This document shows positions 56,586 to 64,000 of a stretch of DNA of 64,000 bases, piece by piece. A program made the position numbers and the translations under genes. The notes beneath the pieces were generated by a model that was given only the letters and a program-made list of their open reading frames with translations, had not been told where the DNA came from and did no database searches. The stretch is taken from contig LR743504.1 in assembly GCA_902712845.1 (NCBI GenBank), positions 1,152,001 through 1,216,000 of the forward strand. Reading direction: 5' to 3'. Every line of letters starts with the position of its first letter. Position 1 is the first letter of the stretch. The stretch is from Methylobacterium bullatum. Its GTDB lineage: Bacteria; Pseudomonadota; Alphaproteobacteria; Rhizobiales; Beijerinckiaceae.

Positions 56586-57854
56586 TCAGGGCCCTGCCTC
56601 GGTGTCGGCCGATGTCCGAACCACATGAGCCACCGCTTCGCATAACCGGTCGAGATCGTCCGGCGCGATGGTCAGGGCCGGCGTCAGGTAGACGATGTCG
56701 CCGAAGGGGCGGACCCAGACCCCCTGCTCCACGAAGCGCGTCTTGAGCGCAGCGAGATCGGGCGCGCGCGCGAACTGCACGACTCCGATGGCGCCGAGAA
56801 CGCGGATGTCGGCGATGCCGGCGAGACCGCGCAGGCCGGAGAGTCCCTGCCGCAGGCGTCTCTCGATTGCCCGTGCCTGTTCCAGACGCGGCTCGGTCTC
56901 GAACAGGTCGAGGCTGGCATTGGCGGCAGCGCAGGCGAGAGGGTTGGCCATGAAGGTCGGCCCGTGCATCAGCGCCGCCGAGGAATCGTCGGACAGGAAG
57001 GCCTCGAAGACCGGACGCCGCGCGATCGTTGCGGCCAGCGCCATGGTGCCGCCGGCGAGTGCCTTGGACAGGCAGAGGATGTCGGGCACGATCCCAGCCT
57101 GCTCGCAAGCGAACAGGGTGCCGGTCCGGCCAAACCCGGTGAAGATCTCGTCGGCGATGAGGGGCAGGCCGTGCCGCTCCGCCGCCCGCGCCACCCGTGC
57201 CAGGGTCTCGGGGGCGTGCATCACCATGCCGCCGGCCCCCTGGACCAGGGGCTCGACGATGATCGCCGCAAGGGTGTCGCCATGCTCGGCCAAGGCATGA
57301 TCGAGGGCGTCGGCGGTAGCGTCGTTGCGTGGAAGATCGCAGAAGACTTGAGTCGGCAGATAGGCGCCGAAGCGGCGGTGCATGCCCTCCTCCGGATCGC
57401 AGACCGACATCGCTCCCATCGTGTCGCCATGGTAGCCGCCGCGGAAGGCGAGGAACCGGCTGCGTCCGGCGATGCCCCGGTTGAGCCACATCTGCGCGGC
57501 CATCTTGAGCGCCACTTCCACCGCCACCGATCCGGAATCGGTGAAGAACACGTGGTCGAGGTCGCCCGGAGCCAGGGCGGCGAGGCGGGACGCCAGGCGC
57601 TCGGCCGGCGCATGGGTGAGCCCCCCGAACATCACATGGGGCATGGTCTCGAGCTGGGCCGCCACCGCCGCGCGGATATGCGGATGGTTGTAGCCATGGA
57701 CCGCGGTCCACCACGAGGCGATGCCGTCGATGAGTTCGCGCCCGTCGGCGAGCACGATCCGCGAGCCGGAGGTGCGTACGGCCTCGAGGGGCGGCGCGGC
57801 ATTCCGCATCTGCGTATAGGGCCGCCAGAGAGAGTTTTTCGCATCCGTAGGCAT
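56586..57854 (-). CDS. bioA: Adenosylmethionine-8-amino-7-oxononanoate aminotransferase
   Basis: A 422-residue PLP enzyme of biotin synthesis that converts KAPA to DAPA. Motifs: SLWRPYTQM at the start, SWWTAVHGYNHP, FRGGYHGDTMGAMSVCDP, the PLP-Asp region ADEIFTGFGRTG and the lysine motif LSKALAGGTM. The ATG at 57854 is used because it gives the conserved N-terminus; the frame starts at 57944. bioF lies about 1.8 kb away on the other strand. Confidence 0.92.
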   Translation of the reverse strand: MPTDAKNSLWRPYTQMRNAAPPLEAVRTSGSRIVLADGRELIDGIASWWTAVHGYNHPHIRAAVAAQLETMPHVMFGGLTHAPAERLASRLAALAPGDLDHVFFTDSGSVAVEVALKMAAQMWLNRGIAGRSRFLAFRGGYHGDTMGAMSVCDPEEGMHRRFGAYLPTQVFCDLPRNDATADALDHALAEHGDTLAAIIVEPLVQGAGGMVMHAPETLARVARAAERHGLPLIADEIFTGFGRTGTLFACEQAGIVPDILCLSKALAGGTMALAATIARRPVFEAFLSDDSSAALMHGPTFMANPLACAAANASLDLFETEPRLEQARAIERRLRQGLSGLRGLAGIADIRVLGAIGVVQFARAPDLAALKTRFVEQGVWVRPFGDIVYLTPALTIAPDDLDRLCEAVAHVVRTSADTEAGP

Positions 57855-58000
57855 TCGTGGGGGATGGGCGTGCGCGGCCGAACGGTCAAGGGAGCGTGCC
57901 CCTAACCCGATCTTAAAGCCGCCGGAGGCATGGTCCGCGAACATGCCCTCCAGGCCATTGGCCGGCCTTCCGGAGGGATCTCGTTTTCCGGGACCGTCCT

Positions 58001-59566
58001 GTGCCTGCCGAGAGACCCGAACTCGTCCCCGGCCGGCTTTGGGGCACCTCGCCGCTGACCGTGGCGCTGTTTGCCCTCCTGTTCGTCATCGCTTTGCTCC
58101 CGGTGCTGACGATGCCGATCCCGGCGATGGTGGATTATCCCAATCACCTCGCCCGCATGCACATCCTCGTGCGGGAGGGAACCCCGGCGGCGCATCCGTT
58201 CTACCGGGTGACCTGGGCGCTCTATCCCAACCTCGCCATGGACCTCGTCGTGCCTCTCATCGCGCGGGTTACGAGCGTCGAATGGGCGACCCGGTCGTTC
58301 CTGCTGGCGAGCCAGATCCTCACGATCACCGGGGCCATCGCCATCGAGCTCGCGGTGAAGCGCCGCTTTCAGGTGAGCGGCTTCCTCGCGTTGCTGGTGC
58401 TCTACAGCGTTCCATTCGCCTGGGGTTTCGTGAACTTCCAGTTCGGTCTCGGCCTTGCCCTGTGGGGGATCGCCTGCTGGATCGTCCTGCAGGATCGGGG
58501 CTGGCCGCTCCGGCTCGCGCTTCACACCCTCTTCGTGGGCCTGCTGTTCGGGGCCCATCTGTTCGCGCTCGGCCTCTACGGCTTCACCCTCGGCATCCAT
58601 GAGCTCTGGCGTACCCGGAGCCGGAAGCCCGGCCTGCCGACGACGATGGCGCGCTTCCTGGCCCTCGCCCTGCCGGCGCTCGTCGCCTTCGGAATCATGC
58701 ACCTGTCCGGCGGGTCCGTCGGCCAGGAGGGGACCGCCTGGAACGGCCCTTGGAAGCTCGTGATGTTCTTCACGACCTTGAACGGCTACAGCTTGTGGCT
58801 CTCGGCCGCCGGGACCGTTTTTCTCGTCGGACTCACCCTCCTGCTCGCATTGCGCGGTGCATTCCGCGCCGTCCAATCCGGCTTCTGGCTGGCCGGTAGT
58901 CTCACGGTTCTCTTCGTCGCCCTGCCCACACGACTGTTCGACACCGCTTTCGTCGACCTCCGGGTGACGGTGGCCGCCCTGCTGATCGTACCGGGCTTCA
59001 TCGTGGTGTCGCCGCCGAGCGGAGCCTGGGAGCGCATCACGGCTGCGGTCGTCCTGGGCGTGACCCTGCTGAACCTGGCCTGCGCCCTCGCCGTCGCGGC
59101 GACCTACCGGAGCGAGTATGCGGCGCTCCTCATCTCCTTCGGGCAGCTGAAGCCGAATTCCCGTGTCCTCGTCGGCCATAGCGGCAGCGGCGAGGACCCA
59201 CCCCTCAAGGACCTCTCCGATTATCCGATCTACAATGCGGCGACGCTGGCCGTCGCCTATGGGGATGCGTTCGTGCCAACGTTGTTCACCTCCATCGGCA
59301 AGCAGCCGGTGACGGTGATCGATGGCTACCGCCATCTGGCCGTCCCCTATGGCGGCCCGATGGCGATGGCGATCCTGCGCGACATCGCCGAGGGCCGTCC
59401 CAACGCGGACGCGCCCGACTATACCCGCGCCTGGACCGAGGATTTCGACTACCTCTACGTCGTCGGCCCCTCGGCTGCGAATCCGATGCCCGGCCTCCTC
59501 GTGCCCCTGGCCGCATCCGCGCGCTTCGCGCTCTACCGCATCGAAAGGCGCCGGCCGCGCGAGTGA
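58001..59566 (+). CDS. Polytopic membrane protein, possible GT-C-type glycosyltransferase
   Basis: A 521-residue protein with about ten membrane segments and a soluble C-terminal quarter. Starts with GTG at 58001. The first loop reads PAMVDYPNHLARMHIL, which has the D-x-x-N-H layout reminiscent of the first periplasmic loop of GT-C enzymes, but I cannot confirm the family. The C-terminal soluble part (VTVIDGYRHLAVPYGG ... YTRAWTEDFDYLYV) has no known signature. It ends 50 bp before bioF. No link to biotin is evident. Confidence 0.6.
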   Translation: MPAERPELVPGRLWGTSPLTVALFALLFVIALLPVLTMPIPAMVDYPNHLARMHILVREGTPAAHPFYRVTWALYPNLAMDLVVPLIARVTSVEWATRSFLLASQILTITGAIAIELAVKRRFQVSGFLALLVLYSVPFAWGFVNFQFGLGLALWGIACWIVLQDRGWPLRLALHTLFVGLLFGAHLFALGLYGFTLGIHELWRTRSRKPGLPTTMARFLALALPALVAFGIMHLSGGSVGQEGTAWNGPWKLVMFFTTLNGYSLWLSAAGTVFLVGLTLLLALRGAFRAVQSGFWLAGSLTVLFVALPTRLFDTAFVDLRVTVAALLIVPGFIVVSPPSGAWERITAAVVLGVTLLNLACALAVAATYRSEYAALLISFGQLKPNSRVLVGHSGSGEDPPLKDLSDYPIYNAATLAVAYGDAFVPTLFTSIGKQPVTVIDGYRHLAVPYGGPMAMAILRDIAEGRPNADAPDYTRAWTEDFDYLYVVGPSAANPMPGLLVPLAASARFALYRIERRRPRE

Positions 59567-59616
59567 CCACGGCGCGTGCTTGACATCGTAGGGGCACGGG
59601 CCTTCTTCCCCCTGCC

Positions 59617-60786
59617 ATGTCCGACCTCGACCGCCCCACCAGCCTCGAAGCGTTCGCCCGCGACCATCTCGCCCGCCTCGACGAGACCTCCCTGCGCCGG
59701 CACCTCGTTACCACCACGCGCGGCCCGCAGGCGGCGGCGACGCGACATGGGTGCAGCCTCGTCTCGTTTTCCTGCAACGATTATCTCGGCCTGTCGCAGG
59801 ATCCGCGGGTCATCGCGGCGGCTCAAGCCGCGACCGCACTCTACGGGACCGGCGCCGGCGCCTCCCGCCTCGTCACCGGCAGCCACCCGCCCCTCGCGGC
59901 CCTGGAAGAGCGCCTCGCCGCCCATAAGGGGACGGAGGCGGCCCTGGTCTTCGGCAGCGGCTATCTCGCCAATCTCGGCATCGTCTCCGGACTCGCCGGC
60001 CCACGCGACCTGATCCTCGTGGACGCGCTCGGCCATTCCTGCCTCTGGGCGGGGGCGCGGCTCTCCGGCGCGAAGGTGCTGCGGTTCGCCCATAACGACC
60101 TCGACGATCTCGAAGCGCTCCTGACCAAGCACCGCTCCCGCCACCAGCACGCGCTGATCCTCACGGAGCGCGTCTACAGCATGGACGGCGACCGGGGGCC
60201 GATCGCCGACATCCTGAATCTCGCCGACGCGCACGATGCCTGGACCCTGGTGGACGACGCCCACGGCCTCGGGGTCGTCGAGCCGGATGCCCGCGCGCCC
60301 CTCGAAATGGGCACCCTGTCGAAGACCCTCGGCTCCTATGGCGGCTATCTCTGCGCTTCCCGCGCGGTGGTCGACCTGATGACGAGCCGCGCCCGCAGCT
60401 TCGTCTACACCACCGGCCTGCCCCCGGCTTCGGCGGCGGCCGCCCTGGCTGCCCTCGACATCGTCGAGGCCGAGCCGGATTTCGCTGCGCGTCCGCTCGC
60501 CCTCGCCCGCCGCTTCACCGCGCAACTCGGCCTCCCCGAGGCACAGAGCCCCATCGTCCCCATCGTCATCGGCGAAGCGGACGCCGCGCTCGGCCTTTCG
60601 GCCGCTCTGGAGGAGCAGGGCTATCTCGTGGTCGCCATCCGCCCGCCCACGGTACCGGTGGGGACGGCGCGGCTGCGTGTGGCCTTCTCCGCCGCGCATA
60701 CGGAGGCGCAGGTGGATGGGTTGGCCGAGGCGGTGACGGGACAATGGCCACGAACCCTCCCCCCTTTGCGGGAGAGGGTTCGCTAG
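59617..60786 (+). CDS. bioF: 8-amino-7-oxononanoate synthase
   Basis: A 389-residue PLP-dependent enzyme joining pimeloyl-ACP (or CoA) and alanine. Motifs: SFSCNDYLGLSQDP, GTGAGASRLVTGSHP, the conserved DDAHGLGVVE, and the PLP-lysine region TLSKTLGSYGGYL. The stop TAG falls inside the CTAGAGC that opens the repeat element at 60783. It is convergent with the Aas-like gene. Confidence 0.93.
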   Translation: MSDLDRPTSLEAFARDHLARLDETSLRRHLVTTTRGPQAAATRHGCSLVSFSCNDYLGLSQDPRVIAAAQAATALYGTGAGASRLVTGSHPPLAALEERLAAHKGTEAALVFGSGYLANLGIVSGLAGPRDLILVDALGHSCLWAGARLSGAKVLRFAHNDLDDLEALLTKHRSRHQHALILTERVYSMDGDRGPIADILNLADAHDAWTLVDDAHGLGVVEPDARAPLEMGTLSKTLGSYGGYLCASRAVVDLMTSRARSFVYTTGLPPASAAAALAALDIVEAEPDFAARPLALARRFTAQLGLPEAQSPIVPIVIGEADAALGLSAALEEQGYLVVAIRPPTVPVGTARLRVAFSAAHTEAQVDGLAEAVTGQWPRTLPPLRERVR

Positions 60787-60888
60787 AGCGCTCTCCGCTG
60801 AAGTGGATGCCGGTTCGGCGAAAAAGAGCGCGGCAAATCAAAGCCCTGGAGATGTGTCCCGACCCAACGTGGTCGGGCACAGCTCTAG
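60783..60888. repeat. Composite hairpin element between convergent genes (includes GTGG-CCGGTT copy B)
   Basis: Bounded by CTAGAGC (60783-60789) and its complement GCTCTAG (60882-60888). Inside are two hairpins: copy B of the GTGG-CCGGTT repeat (60788-60831, arms GCGCTCT/AGAGCGC) and CCCGACC/GGTCGGG with a 6-nt loop (60858-60877). The element overlaps the bioF stop codon and ends just before the Aas-like stop. It may terminate both genes. Confidence 0.6.
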
Positions 60889-60890
60889 AC

Positions 60891-63800
60891 CTACGCCGCA
60901 GCGGTGGACTCGCCGCCGGCCCGCTCGCGCGCCAGCTTGACCACGCCGACCTGATCCACCTTGCCGGTCCCCAGCATCGGCAGCTTGTCCAGCACCACCA
61001 CTTCGGCCGGGATGGCGATCTCGGTGGCGCCCTTGGTCTTGGCGAAGGCCTGGTAGGCGGGGCGGGTGGCGTCCTTGCGCTCCGTGAACAGAATCAGCCG
61101 CTCGCCCTTTCGCGCATCCGGCACCGCCGCCACCGCGCTCGGCGCATCCGGCCAGAGCTCACCGGCGATGGCCTCGATGCCGGCCAGCGACACCATCTCG
61201 CCGGCGATCTTCGCGAAGCGCTTGGCGCGGCCCTTGATCGTGACGAACCCTTCCGCGTCGATGGCGACGATGTCGCCGGTATCGTGCCAGCCCTCCGGCG
61301 GAGCCTCCAGCACGCCGGGCTTCTCCGCCCTGAGATAGCCGAGCATCACGTTCGGCCCCTTCACGGACAGGCGACCGCCCTCCTCGATGCCGGGCACCGG
61401 TTCGAGGCGGGATTCGATCCCCGGCAGGAGCCGGCCGACGGTACCGAAGCGGTTGAACATCGGCGTGTTGAGGGCGACCACCGGCCCGCATTCGGTGACG
61501 CCGTAGCCTTCGAGGATGCGCAGGCCGAACTTCTCGCTCCACGTCTTGCGGGTCGCCTGCTTCACCGCCTCGGCGCCGGCCACCACGTAGCGGAGCGAGC
61601 GCAGGTCGTAGGAATGGGCGGTCTTGGCGTAGCCGGAGAGGAACGTGTCGGTGCCGAACAGGACGGTGGCGTTCGAGCCGTAGATAAGTTCCGGCACGAT
61701 CCGGTAATGCAGCGGCGACGGGTACAGATAGACCGGCACGCCGGAGACCAGGGGCAGGATCAGGCCCGCCGTCAGGCCGAAGGCGTGGAACACTGGCAGG
61801 ACGTTGAATACCTTGTCGGTCGGCCCGAAATCGATGCGGGCGGCGACCTGGGCGGTGTTGGCGAGCATGCAGCGATGGGCGAGCACCACGCCCTTGGGCG
61901 TGCCCTCCGAGCCTGACGTGAACAGGATCGCCGCCGGATCGTCGCCGCTCCGCGCCACGAGGGGCTTGCGGGGGCTGAGAAAGCCCCGGATCTTGTCGCC
62001 GGTGGTAATGCTGGCGCGCACGTCCTCGAGGTAGACGAGCTTCACCTTGCCCTGGATGGCCTCGATCAGGCCGTTGAGGCGGCCCTTCTCGATGAAGGCG
62101 CGAGAGGTGAGGATGGTGTCCACCTCCGCAGCATGGCAGGCCGAGAGGACGTTGGCGGGGCCGGCCGAGAAGTTGATCATTGCCGGAACCCGCCCGGCGC
62201 TGGCCAGGGCGAAGAACGTCACGGCCGCGCCGTTGGCATTGGGCAGCATCAGCCCGATGGCCTTGCCCTCGGCGGCGAGCGGCATCAGCTTCCGGCCGAG
62301 GATGTTGGCGCCCATCACGAGGCGGGAATAGCTGAGCGTGCCCGTGACCGGGTCCTCCAGCGCGGTGCGGCGCCAGCCATGGTCGACACCGGCCTGGATG
62401 AGGGCACTCATCACGCTACGGTCGATGAAGGCGGTGTCGAAGACGAGATCGGACATGATGTCGTACAGCGCCGCTCCTGCCGCGCGCCGCCGGTTCTTGC
62501 CCTTCAGCGCGGGATCGACGGTAAGCGCTACCGGCGACATCACCGTGACGATGACCTTCGGCCACCAGCGGCGGCGGACCTGATTGCGGGAGAGGCGCGA
62601 GAAGGCGGTCTTCTCCAGGCCCTCGATCTTCACCGGCACCACCTTGGCCCCGGATTTCTCGGCGATGAGGCCGGCGCCGTCATAGACCTTCATCAGGCTG
62701 CCCGTGACGGTGAGGCGGCCCTCGGGGAAGATGATCAGCGTCTCGCCGTTCTTGACGGCATTGATGAGCGTGCGCGTGGCCAGCGGCCGGGTCGGGTCCA
62801 GCGGCATCGCCTTGGTCACCCGCAGGAAGGGCTTCACCCACCAGCGCTGCGCGATGCCGTGGTCGACGGCGAAGACCGGCTCCTTGTCGAGGAGCGAGAG
62901 GGCCAGCGGTGCATCGAGAAACGAGACGTGGTTGAGGGCGATGATGGCGTTGGGGCCTGCCTTCTCGACATTCTCGAGACCCCGCACTTCGAGCCGGTAG
63001 AAGGCGCGGAACAGGATCGAGAGGAAGTCGCGGAAGGCGCTCGTCGGCATCACCTTCAGCACGATCACGCCGGCGGCGAGGTTGGCGACACCGATGAGGG
63101 TGAGGAGCGAGGCCATCGACCAGCCCGCGCCCTGCAGGGCGGCGAGGCCCAGTGCCCCGGTGACCATGAAGGCGGCGGTGAGCACGTTGACGGCGCCGAT
63201 GACGCGGGCGCGCTTGTCCTTGTCGGTCCAGGCCTGCACGGCGGCGAAGGAGGGCACGATGTAGAGGCCGCCCGCGATGGCAAGGCCGGCGAAGGACGCC
63301 GCCACGCGAAGGCCCGCCCCGGTGGAGAGGAAGGCGCCGGCCCCCATCACCTCGCCGGAGACCGGCGGCAGGTGCGAGACGGTCCAGGCGAGGTCGAGGG
63401 CGAACAGTCCCATGAAAAGGGCGCCGATCGGCGTCGGCAGCAGGACGATGCGTCCGCTGGCGAGCCAGGAGGCCAGCGCCGAGCCGACGGCGATGCCCAC
63501 CGAGAAGATCGCGAGCAGCAGGGTGACCACCGTCTCCGAGCCGTTCAGGCTCTCGCGCACCAGCACCGGCAGCAGGGCGAGCACCACGGCACCCACCAGC
63601 CAGAACCAGCTGACGATGAGCGAGCCGCGCCACAGCCGGGTATCGGCGTAGAGGTCACGCAGCAGGGCCACGGTGGAACGGGCGACGTTGGGATCGATTC
63701 TCAGCGTCGGCGCCGCCTCGCCGGTAGAGGGGATCTGCCGCGCGGAGAGCCAGCACAGGATCGCGAACACCATGATCAGCGCGCTGAAGGCCAGGGCATC

Positions 63801-64000
63801 GCCGCCGAGCGCGCTGGCGAAGCCGGCCACGATGGTGCCGAGCAGGATGGCCAGGAAGGTCGCCGCCTCGACCAGCGCGTTGCCTGCCGTCAGCTCGTTG
63901 CGCTTCAGGTGGTCGGGCAGGATGCCGTACTTGATCGGGCCGAACAGCGCCGCCACCGTGCCGAACAGGCCTAGCGCCACGAAAAGGATCGGGACGGAGT
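60891..64000 (-). CDS. Aas-like fusion: MFS transporter - PlsC acyltransferase - acyl-ACP/CoA ligase (5' end outside window)
   Basis: At least 1036 residues are visible; the frame is open to the right edge, so the N-terminus lies outside. Order: MFS membrane domain (about visible residues 1-330), PlsC domain with LNHVSFLDAPL (H-x4-D) and FPEGRLTVTG (about 350-560), then an AMP-forming ligase domain with ILFTSGSEGTPKGV, GYGVTECGP and GWHDTGDIVAID (about 560-1030). Homologues flip and re-acylate lysophospholipids at the inner membrane. The window ends within the MFS part; the ligase Lys region (GTGKVDQVG) is intact. Confidence 0.9.
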   Translation of the reverse strand, partial: SVPILFVALGLFGTVAALFGPIKYGILPDHLKRNELTAGNALVEAATFLAILLGTIVAGFASALGGDALAFSALIMVFAILCWLSARQIPSTGEAAPTLRIDPNVARSTVALLRDLYADTRLWRGSLIVSWFWLVGAVVLALLPVLVRESLNGSETVVTLLLAIFSVGIAVGSALASWLASGRIVLLPTPIGALFMGLFALDLAWTVSHLPPVSGEVMGAGAFLSTGAGLRVAASFAGLAIAGGLYIVPSFAAVQAWTDKDKRARVIGAVNVLTAAFMVTGALGLAALQGAGWSMASLLTLIGVANLAAGVIVLKVMPTSAFRDFLSILFRAFYRLEVRGLENVEKAGPNAIIALNHVSFLDAPLALSLLDKEPVFAVDHGIAQRWWVKPFLRVTKAMPLDPTRPLATRTLINAVKNGETLIIFPEGRLTVTGSLMKVYDGAGLIAEKSGAKVVPVKIEGLEKTAFSRLSRNQVRRRWWPKVIVTVMSPVALTVDPALKGKNRRRAAGAALYDIMSDLVFDTAFIDRSVMSALIQAGVDHGWRRTALEDPVTGTLSYSRLVMGANILGRKLMPLAAEGKAIGLMLPNANGAAVTFFALASAGRVPAMINFSAGPANVLSACHAAEVDTILTSRAFIEKGRLNGLIEAIQGKVKLVYLEDVRASITTGDKIRGFLSPRKPLVARSGDDPAAILFTSGSEGTPKGVVLAHRCMLANTAQVAARIDFGPTDKVFNVLPVFHAFGLTAGLILPLVSGVPVYLYPSPLHYRIVPELIYGSNATVLFGTDTFLSGYAKTAHSYDLRSLRYVVAGAEAVKQATRKTWSEKFGLRILEGYGVTECGPVVALNTPMFNRFGTVGRLLPGIESRLEPVPGIEEGGRLSVKGPNVMLGYLRAEKPGVLEAPPEGWHDTGDIVAIDAEGFVTIKGRAKRFAKIAGEMVSLAGIEAIAGELWPDAPSAVAAVPDARKGERLILFTERKDATRPAYQAFAKTKGATEIAIPAEVVVLDKLPMLGTGKVDQVGVVKLARERAGGESTAAA

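Overview
The window is high-GC chromosomal DNA, densely packed with genes on both strands and very likely from an alphaproteobacterium of the order Rhizobiales/Hyphomicrobiales. A Methylobacteriaceae member (Methylobacterium or Methylorubrum type) fits best. This rests on gene content (hemE-hemJ, hisG-hisZ, DUF2125, ohrR-ohr, paired M16 peptidases, a MFS/PlsC/AMP-ligase fusion) and on repeat style; no 16S rRNA or tRNA is present to confirm it. There is no prophage, CRISPR array, conjugative region or defence island.

Layout. 1-4.6 kb: end of hemE, hemJ, a LprI-like protein, hisG-hisZ and hemH (haem and histidine synthesis). 4.6-13 kb: a methyltransferase, a Tat-exported 5'-nucleotidase, ung, rlmN, gamma-glutamyltransferase and a PlsC acyltransferase. 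13-16.1 kb: a possible DnaA-box palindrome, a DUF2125 protein and a complete IS110-family element inserted into a REP-like palindrome. 16.2-21.4 kb: a tyrosine cluster (chorismate mutase, hisC, tyrA) divergent from metX-metW. 21.5-31 kb: an adenylate cyclase, small secreted or membrane proteins, a BioC-like methyltransferase, an extensin-like lipoprotein with a probable frameshift, RNase T2, rlmJ, a spermidine-synthase-like protein, glcD and a cytochrome c. 31-46.5 kb: ohrR-ohr, NfeD/SPFH, envelope proteins, a lipid kinase, TerC, an acid phosphatase, dapD, an orphan response regulator, an L,D-transpeptidase and a divergent MFS/MarR pair. 46.6-54 kb: two M16 peptidases, lspA and ileS. 54-64 kb: MarR and receiver proteins, bioA, a polytopic membrane protein, bioF and an Aas-like trifunctional acyltransferase that runs off the right edge.

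The most striking signal is the IS110 element (about 14872-15995). Its 174-bp left end folds on paper into the layout of a bridge RNA: a 5' stem-loop followed by two internal loops. The first loop carries two 7-nt guides matching the two sides of the actual insertion site. The second carries a 9-nt copy of the element's own right end and a short complement to its left end. The insertion site is a REP-like palindrome, which can be rebuilt by removing the element around a CT core. The 3' arm of the RNA would pair over the transposase ribosome-binding site and start codon, suggesting a switch between guide RNA and transposase translation.

Other non-coding signals are two 85-bp hairpin repeats 20 kb apart, a second repeat family with compensatory arm changes, twin palindromes between ohrR and ohr, a TGCATA-N6-TATGCA site between a MarR gene and its MFS neighbour, and several strong bidirectional terminators.
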